The notes beneath the pieces were generated by a model, which searched no databases, was not told where the DNA came from, and saw nothing but the letters and a program-made list of their open reading frames with translations. A stretch of DNA of 64,000 bases, taken from Laetiporus sulphureus 93-53 (lineage: Eukaryota > Basidiomycota > Agaricomycetes > Polyporales > Laetiporaceae). Positions 1-11,107 of the stretch are shown one piece after another; within the stretch, counting starts at the first letter, position 1, and each line of letters opens with the position of its first letter. The stretch is from contig NW_024468549.1 in NCBI RefSeq assembly GCF_001632365.1, forward strand, positions 190,419-254,418, written 5' to 3'. The position numbers and the translations under genes are program-made.

Positions 1-2
1 CT

Positions 3-2660
3 TCTGATAACGGTGAGTACCCCATTAACTCTGCAATTACTGATGTTGTCCCAGAATCGAGCCGTAGCTCTGTTCCAGGCATGGGCTCGAGATCTGGCTT
101 GAACCCTCGCTGCTCTGGTGAGGAAGTAAGGTCGAGACTTTCACCTTCATCCCCTCTGACAGATGAAGGTGAGACCTTGGGCAATACTGCATTTGTGGGT
201 TCACCTCCATTGGAAAGTCAATATCGTACCACTGTAGACGATGTCGAGGATGTCAAAGATATGTATACGCCTCCCGCTGTACTAAATAGAATCAGAAGTT
301 CTATGAGTAATGCATCAGCATTGAGTAGGGTCAGCACGCGTACCCCTACTGAGAGGCGCAGGCAGGCTTGAAGCGTGGACTCACTGCCGTGAACGGTTCC
401 CATGCCAGAACCAAACAGCATGATTAGTGGCACTCAGGGAGTGGCCACTGCCTCCTCAGGTGAAACAGTCACCTTGAAAGAAAATTTTTCATTGGAAATG
501 ACTTCGGACACCCAGAATAGACTGTCCAAAAAGTGCTCACCTTCTCACCCTCGATTGTGAGGTGAAGGTCCTTCCAATCAGCAGTGAAAGGGTAAAAAAG
601 TTGATCCCAGGAACTGGAGCAACTCTGGCATTCCTCATGAGAAATTAGATATTCAAGCGCAACAGCGAGCACTAACTGTAATATCAGATGCTCGAAAGGC
701 CAGGAAACTTGCCTTAGCTGAAGGCTACATGGGCAGGAACCCTTGCGGGATGCAGGGTCCTGAGATGGCCACTCGACCACTCCTTGCTCAGAAAGTCAAA
801 GTTAACCTGGGATCCACTGTCCTGAACCCGGCAGAGCATCCGCATTCTGATCTGAGAGGCTTCTTGAAGCCTGTGGCTGGGCCACCCTCGATCAAAATCT
901 GGGGCTCAGTCCATAGGCTTGGTGAGGCCCAGACTGCTGCAGACATCCAGGCTGAGATCGCAACCCTTAAGCGGAAGCTGGCAGAAGCCGAAGCTGCAGT
1001 AGCAGACCATGAGGCTACCAAACATCGATCAACTTCTGTGGCTCTGGGGCCACACCCCTTATTTTCTGCTGAGCCTCATGCTTCCGGCGTGTCCTGTGGC
1101 CACGTGGTGTTCACTAGTAATGCACGAACCTCTGTGCTTCATCCGGCTTCTCAGATAGAGCCTGGCAGCTATCTAGAAGCTGCATTTAAGCAACTGACTG
1201 GTGGTGGGGATGAGCCACCCGGTGACTCCCCACCCTCTAGTGATTCCTCTTCAGACTCTTCGAGTTCAGATGATGAATCCAGTGATAGTACATCATCTGG
1301 GAATGGTAGACAGGGTGCTAGAAGGCATCATCATGCTAAGAAGAAGAACTCTAGGGTTCCTGTGTTGAAACCTAGAGAACCTTCAACTTACGATGGAAAA
1401 TTCGATGTACAGGAATTTCACAAGTTCATGAGAGAGATGACTGAGTATATTGATGGTTATAAACTCAAGAAATTGCGAGTTGCCTCTACAGTATCGCATT
1501 TCTTGACTGGAACTGCTTATGAGTTCTATGTAACCTCTGTTTCCAAGAATTCTTGTTCTTGGAAGCTCCACGATATATTTATTGAGCTCTTTAACTATTG
1601 CTTCCCTGTCGACTTTCATATGCGTCAGCAAGAGAAGCTACGCAAGTGTTATCAATGCAGATGAACTGTCCGCAAATATATTCATGAATTAGAGACACTC
1701 TTTCTTATGGCTGGTGTCTCGTTGAATCAAGAGTGCATAGACAAGCTCTGGACTGGGCTAAATGCTTATATTCAGAAGGGCCTCTGGCTACAAAAGCTAA
1801 TGCCAATGCACTCTAGTTGGGAGGATGTTCGCAAAAATGCAGAAACACTCGAAATTGCAGAACATGTAGGCTCTCCTCAGAAACCTCAGGGTTTGAAGGG
1901 GGATGGAGTCCCTCCCCCACAAGGCCCACCTGGAGGACCTAAGCCAGATGCTAACGGAAAGGTCAAACCTTTCAATAAGTGAAATACTAAGGGAAGATTC
2001 AATAATTTCTCACCTTCCTCTGGACCTTCTGGGAGACAGAAATTCCAGAATTATAAGTCCCCTCGCTCTTCAGGCACTACTTCCACTCCCCGCCTTTCAC
2101 CTCAAGAGAAAGATCATCACAAGGACGCTTCTCTCTGCTTTATTTGCGGTGAGGCCAGACACTTCATGCAGAACTGTCTGCAGAGAAGCATGGTGCGCTC
2201 GAGTAAACCCAGCGCTGCTCCCAGAATTGCAGCTCATAATATCAAGCTGGACCTTGGCAGTATAGAGGAGATGCATGGCATCTCAGAATTCACTGCTCGG
2301 TATGATACTGTGCATGTGGGCATGATAAATATTGAAGAAGATCAAGTTACTTCACCTGAAGGGGAATGGGCTTTCACCCTTCCTCACTTTGTGCCTCATG
2401 TTGTTGACTATGACAGTGATGCCAATTCAATGCCAAGCCTTCAATCAGTCTCTGGCTCTGAATATGAGGATTCTGAGGAGGAGGATGAACCACTTGCACC
2501 AGCTGGTCAAGTTAACTCACCGGACAATTATGCATCTTCCAGTATGGATGCCAGTCCTGTTCGGGCAGATGGAAACTCTGGGACTTCCAGATTGACCCAA
2601 ACAGAACCTACGCCTCTTTCTGAGGTAGAGGAACCACTAAGGCTTCCGCTTTCACCCTGA
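3..2660 (+). pseudogene. gag: Gypsy gag: capsid-like protein with CCHC zinc knuckle
   Basis: A single frame runs from the window edge to 2660 and is interrupted only by TGA stops (near 369, 390, 555, 594, 1662 and 1980), so it was one polypeptide of at least 880 codons. It has an acidic and Ser-rich stretch (about 1215-1300), a coiled-coil-like segment (about 940-1010, QAEIATLKRKLAEAEAAV), and a retrotransposon-gag-like helical region from about 1380 to 1860 (STYDGKFDVQEFHKFM...). The nucleic-acid-binding knuckle CFICGEARHFMQNC (C-X2-C-X4-H-X4-C) lies at 2136-2177. An acidic tail follows (2440-2500). Gag would form the virus-like particle and bind element RNA. The N-terminus lies outside the window. 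Confidence 0.85.
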
Positions 2661-3307
2661 AGGTTCAGGTCACTAACGGCTTTGTTGAGCTGCCCTCTAC
2701 AGTGCAGGAAGGTAGACCACATCGCTGAATTAATGATCTATACACCTGGAGGGCTCAGCGTACACTGAAGAGTAATGCACCTTATTGCTGTGCTCAGTCT
2801 GCTCGAGGTTTGCCTTCTTGGGAGTCTTGTGGCTTCAACGTGGTACCTGCATCAGGGGGCAACTATGAGATTTATAATAGTTATCTCAAGAGGAAACAGT
2901 ACATCCCTGGTGCTCGACTGCATGATCCAGAGTTTAACTTACCTGTATGGTTTTGGAGGCATGTTGAGTTCGAGCTGGGACACTTTCATGGCCCTAAGGG
3001 TGGTGAGAAAATGAGCTACGCTTTAGCACTCAGAGTGAAAGCCACCCTGAACGACGAGTTTTCATATCCAGATAGCACAGAATCTGGTGATACTGCTATA
3101 CAGCAGTTCCATTGCATTCAGGCTAGTGAAGAGGTGGTCATAGAAGACCATTACCTTGATATTATCGCTGCGGTGCCCAATGCAGCATTGCAGAATGCCT
3201 TCTATGATGTCTGTAACACTTTTGCACGGGTGGTCCGAAGGTGCTTCGTGATCTGTGACCCAGATCGGGAAGATCTCAGGGAAGCTCTCGAGGCACTCTT
3301 CGATTGA
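2652..3307 (+). pseudogene. Gypsy gag/pol linker region in a shifted frame
   Basis: At about 2650 the best coding frame moves from the gag frame to the -1 frame. It reads FTLKVQVTNGFVELPS, is broken by a TGA near 2726, and then stays open through 3307 (GLPSWESCGFNVVPASGG ... REALEALFD). The protease frame that follows is back in the gag frame. No domain is recognised. The shift may be a natural -1 frameshift between gag and pol, or simply an indel in a dead copy; this copy alone cannot decide. Its position between knuckle and protease suits a pol N-terminal extension. Confidence 0.5.
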
Positions 3308-3368
3308 ACAATCAGAGAAGCTCATTTCAGAATGATTGAGCTTGGAACAGTGGGGATTTCTCTGAGGA

Positions 3369-6008
3369 ATGACCCACTGCCCACTGTGCAATGCATATGT
3401 GGCCATTCCGCATGATTTTCAGCATGTGATCCCTGAACCTCCCACTATAGTAATAGATGTGGATGGTCATCCAGCTCATGCCTTGTTAGACACTGGGTCT
3501 ATGGCTGATTTCATCTCTGCATGGCTGGTTCATCAGCTGGGACTGAAGTCCTTTGAATTGGCCAAACCTTTGCCTGTGCACCTCGCTGTGCAAGGCTCTC
3601 GGTCCAAGATCCACTCTGAATGTCAAGCTATGATAGTTTACCAAGCTATCAATGAAGTCCGATGCTTTGACGTCACTAATCTGTCTACTTATGATGTAGT
3701 TCTGGGTACACCTTTCTTCTTTCAACATCAAGTGGCACTTGAGTTTAATCCCACTACCATCGAGATCGGAAGTGCCAAGTCACTTCCTATTGAAGGTAAA
3801 TGCTTGAAAGTCCTTGAATCAAGGGCTACAGAGATGTATGAGGACCGTCTTAAAGGTGTGCATGAACATCTTCGCGAATATGCAAAGCCCATTTGTAAAT
3901 CGGCGCAGGACTCTCCCCTACCACCGCTGCAGGCAATAAATCATGTCATACCTTTAAAAGACCCTAATAAGGTCTATACTTGGTGACCCGTGCATTGCCC
4001 GGAAGCAATGCACTCTGCATGGACAGAGAAATGCGATGCATACTTAAAGTCCAGGTGATGGAAAATGACTACAGCTCGAAACACTAGCCCTATGCTTTTT
4101 CTTAAAAAGCCTGGGTCTGGGGTAGGTGGCAAACCTGTCAAACTTTGAGTTGTATGTGATTTGCGGGAGCACAATTCTAATACAGAGAAACTCACCTCTC
4201 CCTTGCCTCCGATGAAGGGAATTTTGCACCGAGTAGCGAGCAAGACATTTGTCTCTGCTCTCGATAAAAAGGATGCGTATGATCAGATCTGTGTTGCCCC
4301 AGAGCATGTCGATCATACTGCTATGGCTACACTGGATGGAAATATGGTTAGTCTAGTCATGCAGCAAGGAGACTGTAATGCTGTGGCCACTTATCAGGCC
4401 CTTATGAATCACATCTTTGGTCCCTACATGGGGAAATTTATGGATGCTTACCTAGATGATATCATCATCTATTCTGACACGCTTGAAGAGCATATTGAGC
4501 ATTGCAAGATCATCATTGATGTCCTATGGCATGAATCATTGTATTTGGCTTTGGACAAGCTGCACTTTCTAGCCAAAGTTATTGAAATTCTTGGGCGGAT
4601 TGTTGGCCCTGGTGGCATTCACATGGATCCAGACAAGGCAGATTCTGTGCTCAACTGGAAGGTCCCCACTAACAAGGAATTACTTCATGGTTTCTTGGGT
4701 TCTGTGGGGTTTCTATCTGATGACATTGCGAATATTCGCATTCCTATGGGTATATTATCATCTTTAACTGGGTCAGAATCCAGTTTTAAATGGGATTTCA
4801 CCCAGCAGCATGCCTTTGATGAGATTAAAAGGTTGGTGCATGCTCACTGAGAGCATGAGCGTGTACCTCTGTCTTATGCACCGGATGCACAACCCATTTG
4901 GCTGGTCACTGATGGTTCCCATGGTGGTATTGCTGGGGTTGTGTCTCAAGGGCTGGACTATCACAGTGCCCAGGTTGCTGCATTCTTCTCTGCAAAGTTA
5001 TCATCAGCACAGATGAATTATCCTGTGCATGAGATAGAAATGCTTGCAGGAGTGGAGGCTATGCAGCACCACTGTGACATCCTGATGGGTTGTCATTTTC
5101 ATTGGATGACTGACCACAAGGGTCTCATTCATCTTATGAAGCAGAAGGACCTGTCCGGTCGGCAGGCCCGTTGGCTAGAAACGATCTCTGAGTTTGACTT
5201 TGAGATTGAATATGTTTCCGGGGTTGAGAACATTCTAGCAGATGCCTTGTCTCGCATTTATTCAAATGACAGCCCGGGCACAGTTTGGGCAGTGTCTGAG
5301 TATATGCAGTATGATGATGGTGAGGATTTGCCTCATCTTTTGGTGAGCTGCACTATCTCCATGCCTGTGTACATGGGGATGAAGGCGATGGCAGCTCGCA
5401 CGCATTCAGTGCTCACCCGCAACGAAACTGTGGCCAAGGTGGACTCTCCACCTTCTAATGGCAAGGCACATTCCTCAGCGCCCCATCACCATCATGCGAC
5501 ACCAGCTCCAGCTGAAACTGATCACACAGAAATGTCACACGAGTTCACTAAATGCATCCATCATGTCATTCTCCATGAACCTCATGCAGAATGCCAGGAG
5601 GGTGCATCCCTGCAGGAAACATCCACTAGTGACACTCAATCAGCTTCAGCAGAAGCTCCTATGGATGTCCTAAATGACTGGCTACAGCCTGCCCTGGAGG
5701 GTGAGCTGGAAAGGCTATGCAATGTGTCTGTGGCAGAGCCACTCAATGCGACTGACGTGGCTGTGGCTGACGATGACATCATGCCTTTGTCAGAGTTGCC
5801 TCGTGGGTGCCCCAGATCAGACAAAGTTTGCATGGATCATGTCCTCGACATCATCTTCGAGAGTACCGAAGGAGTGGTACTCGGTGATGCACTGCACAGA
5901 AAATACTCAGACGATGCGTTCTATGCACGCATCTTGGCTTCTCTGAGCCACTTCAAGAACTTTCACATCCATAATGGCCTGGTTGTCCTGTGCAACAGCA
6001 GGAAGTGA
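3369..6008 (+). pseudogene. pol: Gypsy pol: aspartic protease, reverse transcriptase, RNase H
   Basis: One frame from 3369 to 6008 is broken by TGA stops near 3984, 4056, 4146 and 4848. The protease motif LLDTGSMADF has its catalytic Asp at 3489. The reverse transcriptase keeps SALDKKDAYDQI (first Asp block, about 4260) and the YLDDIIIYSD box (Asp codons at 4455 and 4458), followed by the thumb and connection region. The RNase H region shows LVTDGSHGGIAGVV (about 4900), HEIEMLAGVEAM, WMTDHKGL and ADALSR (about 5240). A low-complexity linker (5390-5700) precedes the integrase. The stops are TGA where family alignment suggests Arg (CGA), for example before VVCDLRE. This would be the copying enzyme of the element. 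It is non-functional here. Confidence 0.9.
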
Positions 6009-7467
6009 TTATTATGCATGCCTAATGTCCTGGTAAATGGCTGGAGTGCGAGAGAGATGGTTATCTCACACACTCACTCGCTGCTGATGCATCTTGGCGT
6101 GCACAAGACTCTTGAGTTGCTCAGAGACCATGGAAGCAGATGTGTGCAAGTATTGTGATACTTGCATAACTTGTCGACATAGCAAGCCACCTAATCAGAA
6201 GCCTTATGGCTTGCTGAATCCACTATCCATGCCTAGTACTCCTTGGGAGGCTATAGGAATTGACTTTGTCAGTCCACTGCCCGAGTCGAAGGATCGTGAT
6301 GCCACGTATGATTCTATCACAGTATTAATCGATCTTCTGACCACTATGGTACATCTAGTGCCTAGCAGGATCAATTACAATGTGAAGAACATCGCAGAAT
6401 TGATATTCTCTGAGGTGTATAAACATCATGGTATGCCCAAGTACATTGTGAGCGACCGAGATGTCTTATTCACTAGTTTATTCTGGAACCACTTGCACAA
6501 GCTTGTAGGTGTGGAACTGAGGATGTCAAGTGCATATCACCCTCAGTCTGATGGCTCCACAGAATGTGCTAATTGCACTGTTACCCAGATGCTTAGACAG
6601 TGCATCAATCCTAACCAGAAGGATTGGGTGTCTAAACTACCCTCTATTGAATTTGCTATCAATATGGCACGGTCTGAGAGTACTGGATACTCTCCTTTCT
6701 TTCTGAATACAGGGAGGATGCCCAGACCAATGATCTAGGACAATCAAGGAAAGGACGAATATCCTGCAGTTCAGGCCTATGCTCAGCACGTGAAGTATGC
6801 ACTCATGTCTACTCATGACAGCATCATTTCTGCTAGGATGAAGCAGACTGGCTATGCTAATCGTAAGTGACGCCCTGCACCATTTGTGAAGGGTGATCTG
6901 GTATATTTATCTACCAAGAATTTATCTTTGCTGAGGGGATTAGCTCGCAAGCTGATTCCAAAATTCATTGGTCCATACCTAATTATTGAGGACTATGGCA
7001 ATAACTCTTATAAGATAGAGTTGCCCCTCAATTTGAAACATCGAGGGATTCATGACGTCTTTCATGTGTCCTTACTTCGAGCACATGAACCAAATGATGA
7101 TCAGTTATTTTCTGGCTGGTTGGACAGCCAAGTTGCTGAGCTGAAAGACCAAGAAAATGAATGGGCTATTGATAAAATAATCTTCTATACTGGTACTGGT
7201 CGAGATGCAGTTTTTGAAGCTGTTTGGAAGAGCAGGGATCATACCTGGATTCCGTTCTCGATGGCTGAGTCCTTGGATGCTCTTCACACTTATTTCGAAT
7301 TATTAGAAATTGAAAATGTGGAGCAGCTTACCAATGGATTGAGAAAGATCCCAGATGACCCTCAAATTTTTCTGAGATGCCTGATCATATCAGGCTCACA
7401 CAAGAACCCTCAAAACATTGAGCCCGAAGGCAAAACTGCAAGATATATAAAGGGACGAAGAACATGA
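6009..7467 (+). pseudogene. Gypsy integrase with C-terminal chromodomain-like module
   Basis: The frame shifts near 6125. The zinc-binding HHCC module is split across it: histidines in SHTHSLLMHLGVHKTLELL in the upstream frame and cysteines in CKYCDTCITC downstream. The DDE core is preserved: GIDFVSPLP (Asp 6262), VSDRDVLFTS (Asp 6454), QSDGSTECAN (Glu 6562), giving D-35-E spacing. A TAG near 6736 (MI*DN, probably former Trp) and a TGA near 6868 break it. The tail has the GPYxIxE...SYKIELP core-binding region (about 6970-7025) and a chromodomain-like segment EWAIDKIIF ... DHTWIPF (about 7160-7255), which in this family targets integration to chromatin. The frame ends at a TGA at 7465 that may itself be a mutated Arg codon. 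Confidence 0.87.
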
Positions 7468-7512
7468 ACCTCTCCTTCGTCCAAGCCTCTCGAACATAGC
7501 TCAGATCATACA

Positions 7513-8439
7513 ATGCTATCTCCTCCTGGCTCTATTCGCTCCAGCTGCCTATATTATTATATCTCCGTGGCCGTTATTCTCATCATCATCATGGTACTAG
7601 GCACTCTTCACCATTCACTGGTCATCATTGCCCTGACCGGCGATTATCAAATCCATGATGCCGCTGCTGATGTGATATGAGAATACTCCTCCTTCCAGGT
7701 GCAGAAGTACATCCTCTACAACTGGGCCCTTTGTGAATCAGGCTATAATGGCGATGCACCTATGCCTGGAGGGTATGAGGACTTCTAGCAGCTTTGGGCC
7801 AGAGATGAGGCCTGCCGCTATCAGTTTATGGAGTTGGACTCTGTGGACAAGTCCCTTCACATCCATGGCACTTGCCTTCTGCTCAATTCCATTTCAGAGT
7901 GCACAGCCCCAGAAATACCCCTGACTTCAGCTCCTCCTGACCCCGACGGTCTTTCATGCTTTTTCACCACTTGTACCCATGCAATTGCCTTGAATGCAAT
8001 TGTTAACACTGCGGATGCCAGTCATCATCAAAAGGAATGCTCCCAGGAGATGTATGAAGAGAGGCAGGAGAAGAGGAAGTGAAGAAAGGTTGGGAGACAC
8101 TCGGGTGGCGTGACCTTCCCTTCTGGGCAAGACACTTTCCATTCTGGGAATGACGTGACCTGACCTGGTGGTAAGCCCCCAGCCAAATGCTCAGCTCACG
8201 CTGGTTCATCTGCTATGCCGGCTGGCTCAGCTCCTGCAAAAACTCCAGCAAAACCTGCCTCTGCGGTGGCTGTCCAGAGCCCTACACTCACCACTGCAGG
8301 TCTGTCTGCAGTAAGTCTGAACACCTCGGCCCAGCCTCAGGGTACCTCAGTCACCATTAACAAAACCACACGTCAAGCTCGCATGACTACTGCAAAGAAT
8401 AAGGAGGTCATTGATGCGAACTGCATGGACACCAATTGA
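7513..8439 (+). pseudogene. Extra 3' frame of the Gypsy element with one predicted membrane helix
   Basis: The integrase frame continues past its stop to 8439 with few stops (TGA 7678, TAG near 7789, TGA near 8080 and 8161). The first ATG is at 7513 (MLSPPGSIRSS). A hydrophobic stretch YYISVAVILIIIMVLG (about 7550-7600) would span a membrane. Downstream there is a Trp/Tyr-containing segment, a Lys/Glu-rich stretch (EERQEKRK) and an Ala/Pro/Thr-rich tail. No known domain is recognised. It could be a C-terminal extension of pol (if the 7465 TGA was CGA) or a separate ORF between pol and LTR. The helix could be fortuitous. Function unknown. Confidence 0.45.
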
Positions 8440-8479
8440 TCCAGCCAAGATCCATCATATACGATGGCTAGAGGGCATA

Positions 8480-8842
8480 TGTAATGGCACACTCCGTAGA
8501 GCACCGACACTTGTTCTCCCAGCCACAGCCCCATCTTAGCTGTGGCTGAGCTATTTTCTTTTCTAGTCACTCCCCACTTTTACTTAACTGTTTTACTCAT
8601 TTCGCCCCCCCTATGCTTCTTTGAACCCCTTAAAATTTACCTACAGGCTCTACGTATAAATAGAGGCCCAAAACCTCATGTGTAGGGCAGCACTCATATT
8701 ACTGGAAATTCAGAGTCCTATAACCTGTCTCTTCCTGCATGTGATGCTCTCGCTCATGTGACACCATCAACTACCAAAAGTAGCTGCAAATATCACAATA
8801 GCAGTCCTATGCTTGTACAAGGTTAGCACAAGAATACACATA
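8480..8842 (+). repeat. Probable 3' LTR (left part) of the Gypsy element
   Basis: A purine-rich run (GCTAGAGGGCATA) directly precedes a TGTAATGGCAC start at 8480, as expected of a polypurine tract and LTR beginning with TG. A TATAAATA box sits at 8655-8662, followed by a plausible transcript leader. The Tc1-like element interrupts it at 8843, and the remainder would lie from 10454 (possible CA end near 10490). The 5' LTR is not in the window, so the borders cannot be confirmed by comparison. Confidence 0.5.
8655..8662 (+). promoter_or_regulatory. TATA box in putative LTR
   Basis: TATAAATA about 175 bp inside the putative LTR, in the position expected for the U3 core promoter of an LTR retrotransposon. 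Confidence 0.45.
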
Positions 8843-9055
8843 CAGTGAGCCACAAAACTGTTGCAATGTTTGCAACAGTTGCATTGTTTGACTTATATCT
8901 CAGGAACTAAAATAGCTAAATATAGAAATATATATATCATTAGAAAGCCTATGATATGAGCTTTCAAATGGCACTTTTATAAAGTAAATTGGCCTACTGG
9001 TTAGTGAGATACAAGATATTCTTTATAAAAGATGCATTGCAACAGTTTTGTGGCT
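8843..9055 (+). repeat. Left TIR arm of Tc1 copy 1
   Basis: About 210 bp, inverted relative to 10240-10451. The outer motif and inner motif within the arm are inverted copies of each other (CCACAAAACTGTTGCAATG at the outer end; CATTGCAACAGTTTTGTGG at the inner end). Confidence 0.9.
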
Positions 9056-9084
9056 GACAGTTTTAAATATAAAAATTCCCAACT

Positions 9085-10101
9085 TCAGTACTTTGTGTAC
9101 CCTCCCTTTGCCCTCAACACAGCTCTAACCCTGTCTGGCATACTGTTAATTAAGTTCTGACAGACAGAAGCCTCAATACCATTCCATTCCTTCTGTACCC
9201 TGTCCCAAAGTTCTGCAATTCCTCCAGGTGCATTTTCATATGCTGCCAGCCTTCTTTTGAGATGGTGCCAGAGGTGTTCTATGGGGTTGAGGTCTGGAGA
9301 CTGTGCAGGCCATACCATAGTCTCAAAACCATGCTCCTGTAGTCACTTCCTGGCTTTCTTTCTGGTGTGCTTGGGGTCATTGTCTTGCTGAGATACCACA
9401 TTCTCCACAGTTTTGCCCCATTCCTCTATGCTATTCTGAAGTTCATCCTCCAGAATAGAAACATAAAGGTCAGCATCCATCTTGCCATCAATCTTGCAGG
9501 CATATCCAATCCCTTCCCAGCCCATACACCCCCACATCATGAGGCTTCCTCCCCCAAACTTGAGTGTCCCTTCTATCAGCCTATCACTGAGTCCCTCCCC
9601 TGGCTTCTTCCATGCCCATTTCCTCCCATCTGACCCTAACCTGTTGATTTTGGTCTCATCTGACCATATAACCCTCTTCCAGTCCTCCACAGTCCAGTGC
9701 TGATGGCTAACAGCAAAGTCCAGTCTTTCTCTCTTATGACACTTAGAGAGAAGAGGATGTTTATGCTTTACCACAGCCTTCAGACCAGTGCTTTTGAGCT
9801 TTCTATGCATAGTCTCCACATGAAAGGGCTGGTTGACAAAATCTTGAAGAAGTCTGGTCACTTCAACAGCAGTATCTGCCTGACCAGTGGTAAGATGGTG
9901 AGTAGCATGGTGAATGATTCCAGGATTAAGCTTTGTAGGATGACCTCCACCAGATGTAGGCATGTCAGGATGATGCTCAGAGTGAATTCTGGACACAGTG
10001 AAGTAATAGACTGCAGTCAGATGAGCAATCTGTCTGACAGAATGACCTTGATCAAGCAGGGAGAGAATGTGGGCAGTCTGAGTAGCAGAAACCTTCTTCA
10101 T
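9085..10101 (-). pseudogene. Tc1-type DD34E transposase with a single premature TGA
   Basis: The frame is 338 codons, the usual Tc1 transposase length, starting MKKVSATQ at 10101 and ending GGYTKY. The N-terminal part is a paired-like helix-turn-helix (ILSLLDQGHSVRQIAHLTA) for TIR binding, then RERLDFAVSHQHW. The catalytic triad is complete: WSDETKIN, QQDNDPKHT, SPDLNPIEHLW, with 34 residues between second Asp and Glu. The only visible lesion is TGA at 9343-9345 (KARK*LQEHGF), where the sister copy has Trp, so TGG to TGA. It would cut and paste the element at TA. The single lesion suggests very recent inactivation, or a sequencing or editing question. Confidence 0.93.
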
Positions 10102-10239
10102 GATGGTTGTGTTGAAGTTGAACAGTCTGTTGGGTGTTGATCAACTCATGCTAAGTTCAACAAAGATCACATGATCAAAACTTTAAACCTTAAAGCAAAC
10201 AAACTTCTGCAAGGGGGTATTTTTGTCTTCAGAGTTTTC

Positions 10240-10451
10240 AGCCACAAAACTGTTGCAATGCATCTTTTGTAAAGAGTATTTTGTATCTCACCAACCAATA
10301 GGCCGATTTACTTCATTAAAGTGCCATTTAAAAGCTCATATCATTGGCTTTCTAATGATATTATGTTTGCATATTTGGCTATTTTATTGCCTGAGATATA
10401 AGTCAAACAATGCAACTGTTGCAAACATTGCAACAGTTTTGTGGCTCACTG
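10240..10451 (-). repeat. Right TIR arm of Tc1 copy 1
   Basis: Inverted counterpart of 8843-9055 with the same doubled binding-site-like motif at both ends of the arm. Confidence 0.9.
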
Positions 10452-10453
10452 TA

Positions 10454-11107
10454 GTACATGGTGAGTACATGACCTTGTACATTATCAACACATGGCCACT
10501 ATCTAACACATATGCTGTTGTAGCTGACTTATATGCACTTCAGTTTAGTCTGTTCAACTTTTCATTCATAGTTTATTGATCTTTTTCTATGACACTGCTA
10601 AAATAAATGCACAGAGAGCTTCAAAGGGTGCCAGTTCTTGTAGCAGAATGTTCAACAAAGTATCATTATGCTCAGAACATTCAATCTCAGAATCAGTATC
10701 AGAGACTAAGTTAGAGAAAACAGTGCATCTGCTTTTAAGTAAAGAGGGTCCAGATTGGTGTGCTGAAGGGCCTTTGAGAGCAGCATAAAATCACTGAATG
10801 CAGTGCATTGCAATGAAGAGCCTGCAGGTTCAGCAAGTTCAGATAAACAATCTGCATGTTCTGATTGCTTTAACCAAGGACCAGTGGCTGATGAAGGGCC
10901 TGATACATCTATCTCCATTTCAATTCTCTATATGCCTGACTTTATGTCAACCTTGTGAGAGCAAGTTCTAAATAACCCAGTCATTTGGTTATAATTTTTT
11001 TATAATCCATTACTGAGTGGCCTGCAATCATATAAGCATGAAACCTATTTTTTTTCCATGCCTATGATCAGACATGTATCTCATTTCTCATGCTTGTGAC
11101 ATTTTTC
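10454..11107. other. Spacer: rest of Gypsy 3' flank and unassigned sequence
   Basis: The first 40 bp or so probably complete the LTR split by the Tc1 insertion. A minus-strand open stretch (10706-10918, EIDVSGPSSATGPWLKQSEH...) is Ser/Glu-rich and could be an integrase-RT linker of a Copia element, but no motif proves this. No promoter or RNA gene seen. Confidence 0.3.

Larger units (their letters stand above)
1..8842 (+). mobile_element. Degenerate Ty3/Gypsy LTR retrotransposon (chromodomain type), 5' end outside window
   Basis: The order gag with CCHC knuckle, aspartic protease, reverse transcriptase, RNase H, integrase, chromodomain is that of a Ty3/Gypsy chromovirus. Gag is already open at base 3, so the 5' LTR and start lie left of the window. 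The body keeps recognisable catalytic motifs but has at least a dozen in-frame stops and two frame changes, so it is dead. A Tc1-like transposon is inserted at a TA at 8841-8842, and the sequence flanking it resumes at 10454. The 3' LTR is probably the stretch from about 8480. Confidence 0.92.
8843..10451 (-). mobile_element. Tc1/mariner-superfamily DNA transposon, copy 1 (nearly intact, 1609 bp)
   Basis: Starts CAGTGAGCCACAAAACTG and ends with its reverse complement, flanked by a TA duplication (8841-8842 and 10452-10453). Terminal inverted repeats are about 210 bp. Each arm has the motif CCACAAAACTGTTGCAATG at its outer end and the same motif inverted at its inner end (left inner near 9033-9054, right inner 10240-10260), so each arm can fold on itself. 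It carries one transposase gene on the minus strand. It sits in the 3' LTR region of the Gypsy element and so postdates it. Confidence 0.95.

Noticed and set aside
9367..10140. Plus-strand open stretches inside Tc1 copy 1
   Set aside because: Antisense to the DD34E transposase, whose motifs are unambiguous on the minus strand.
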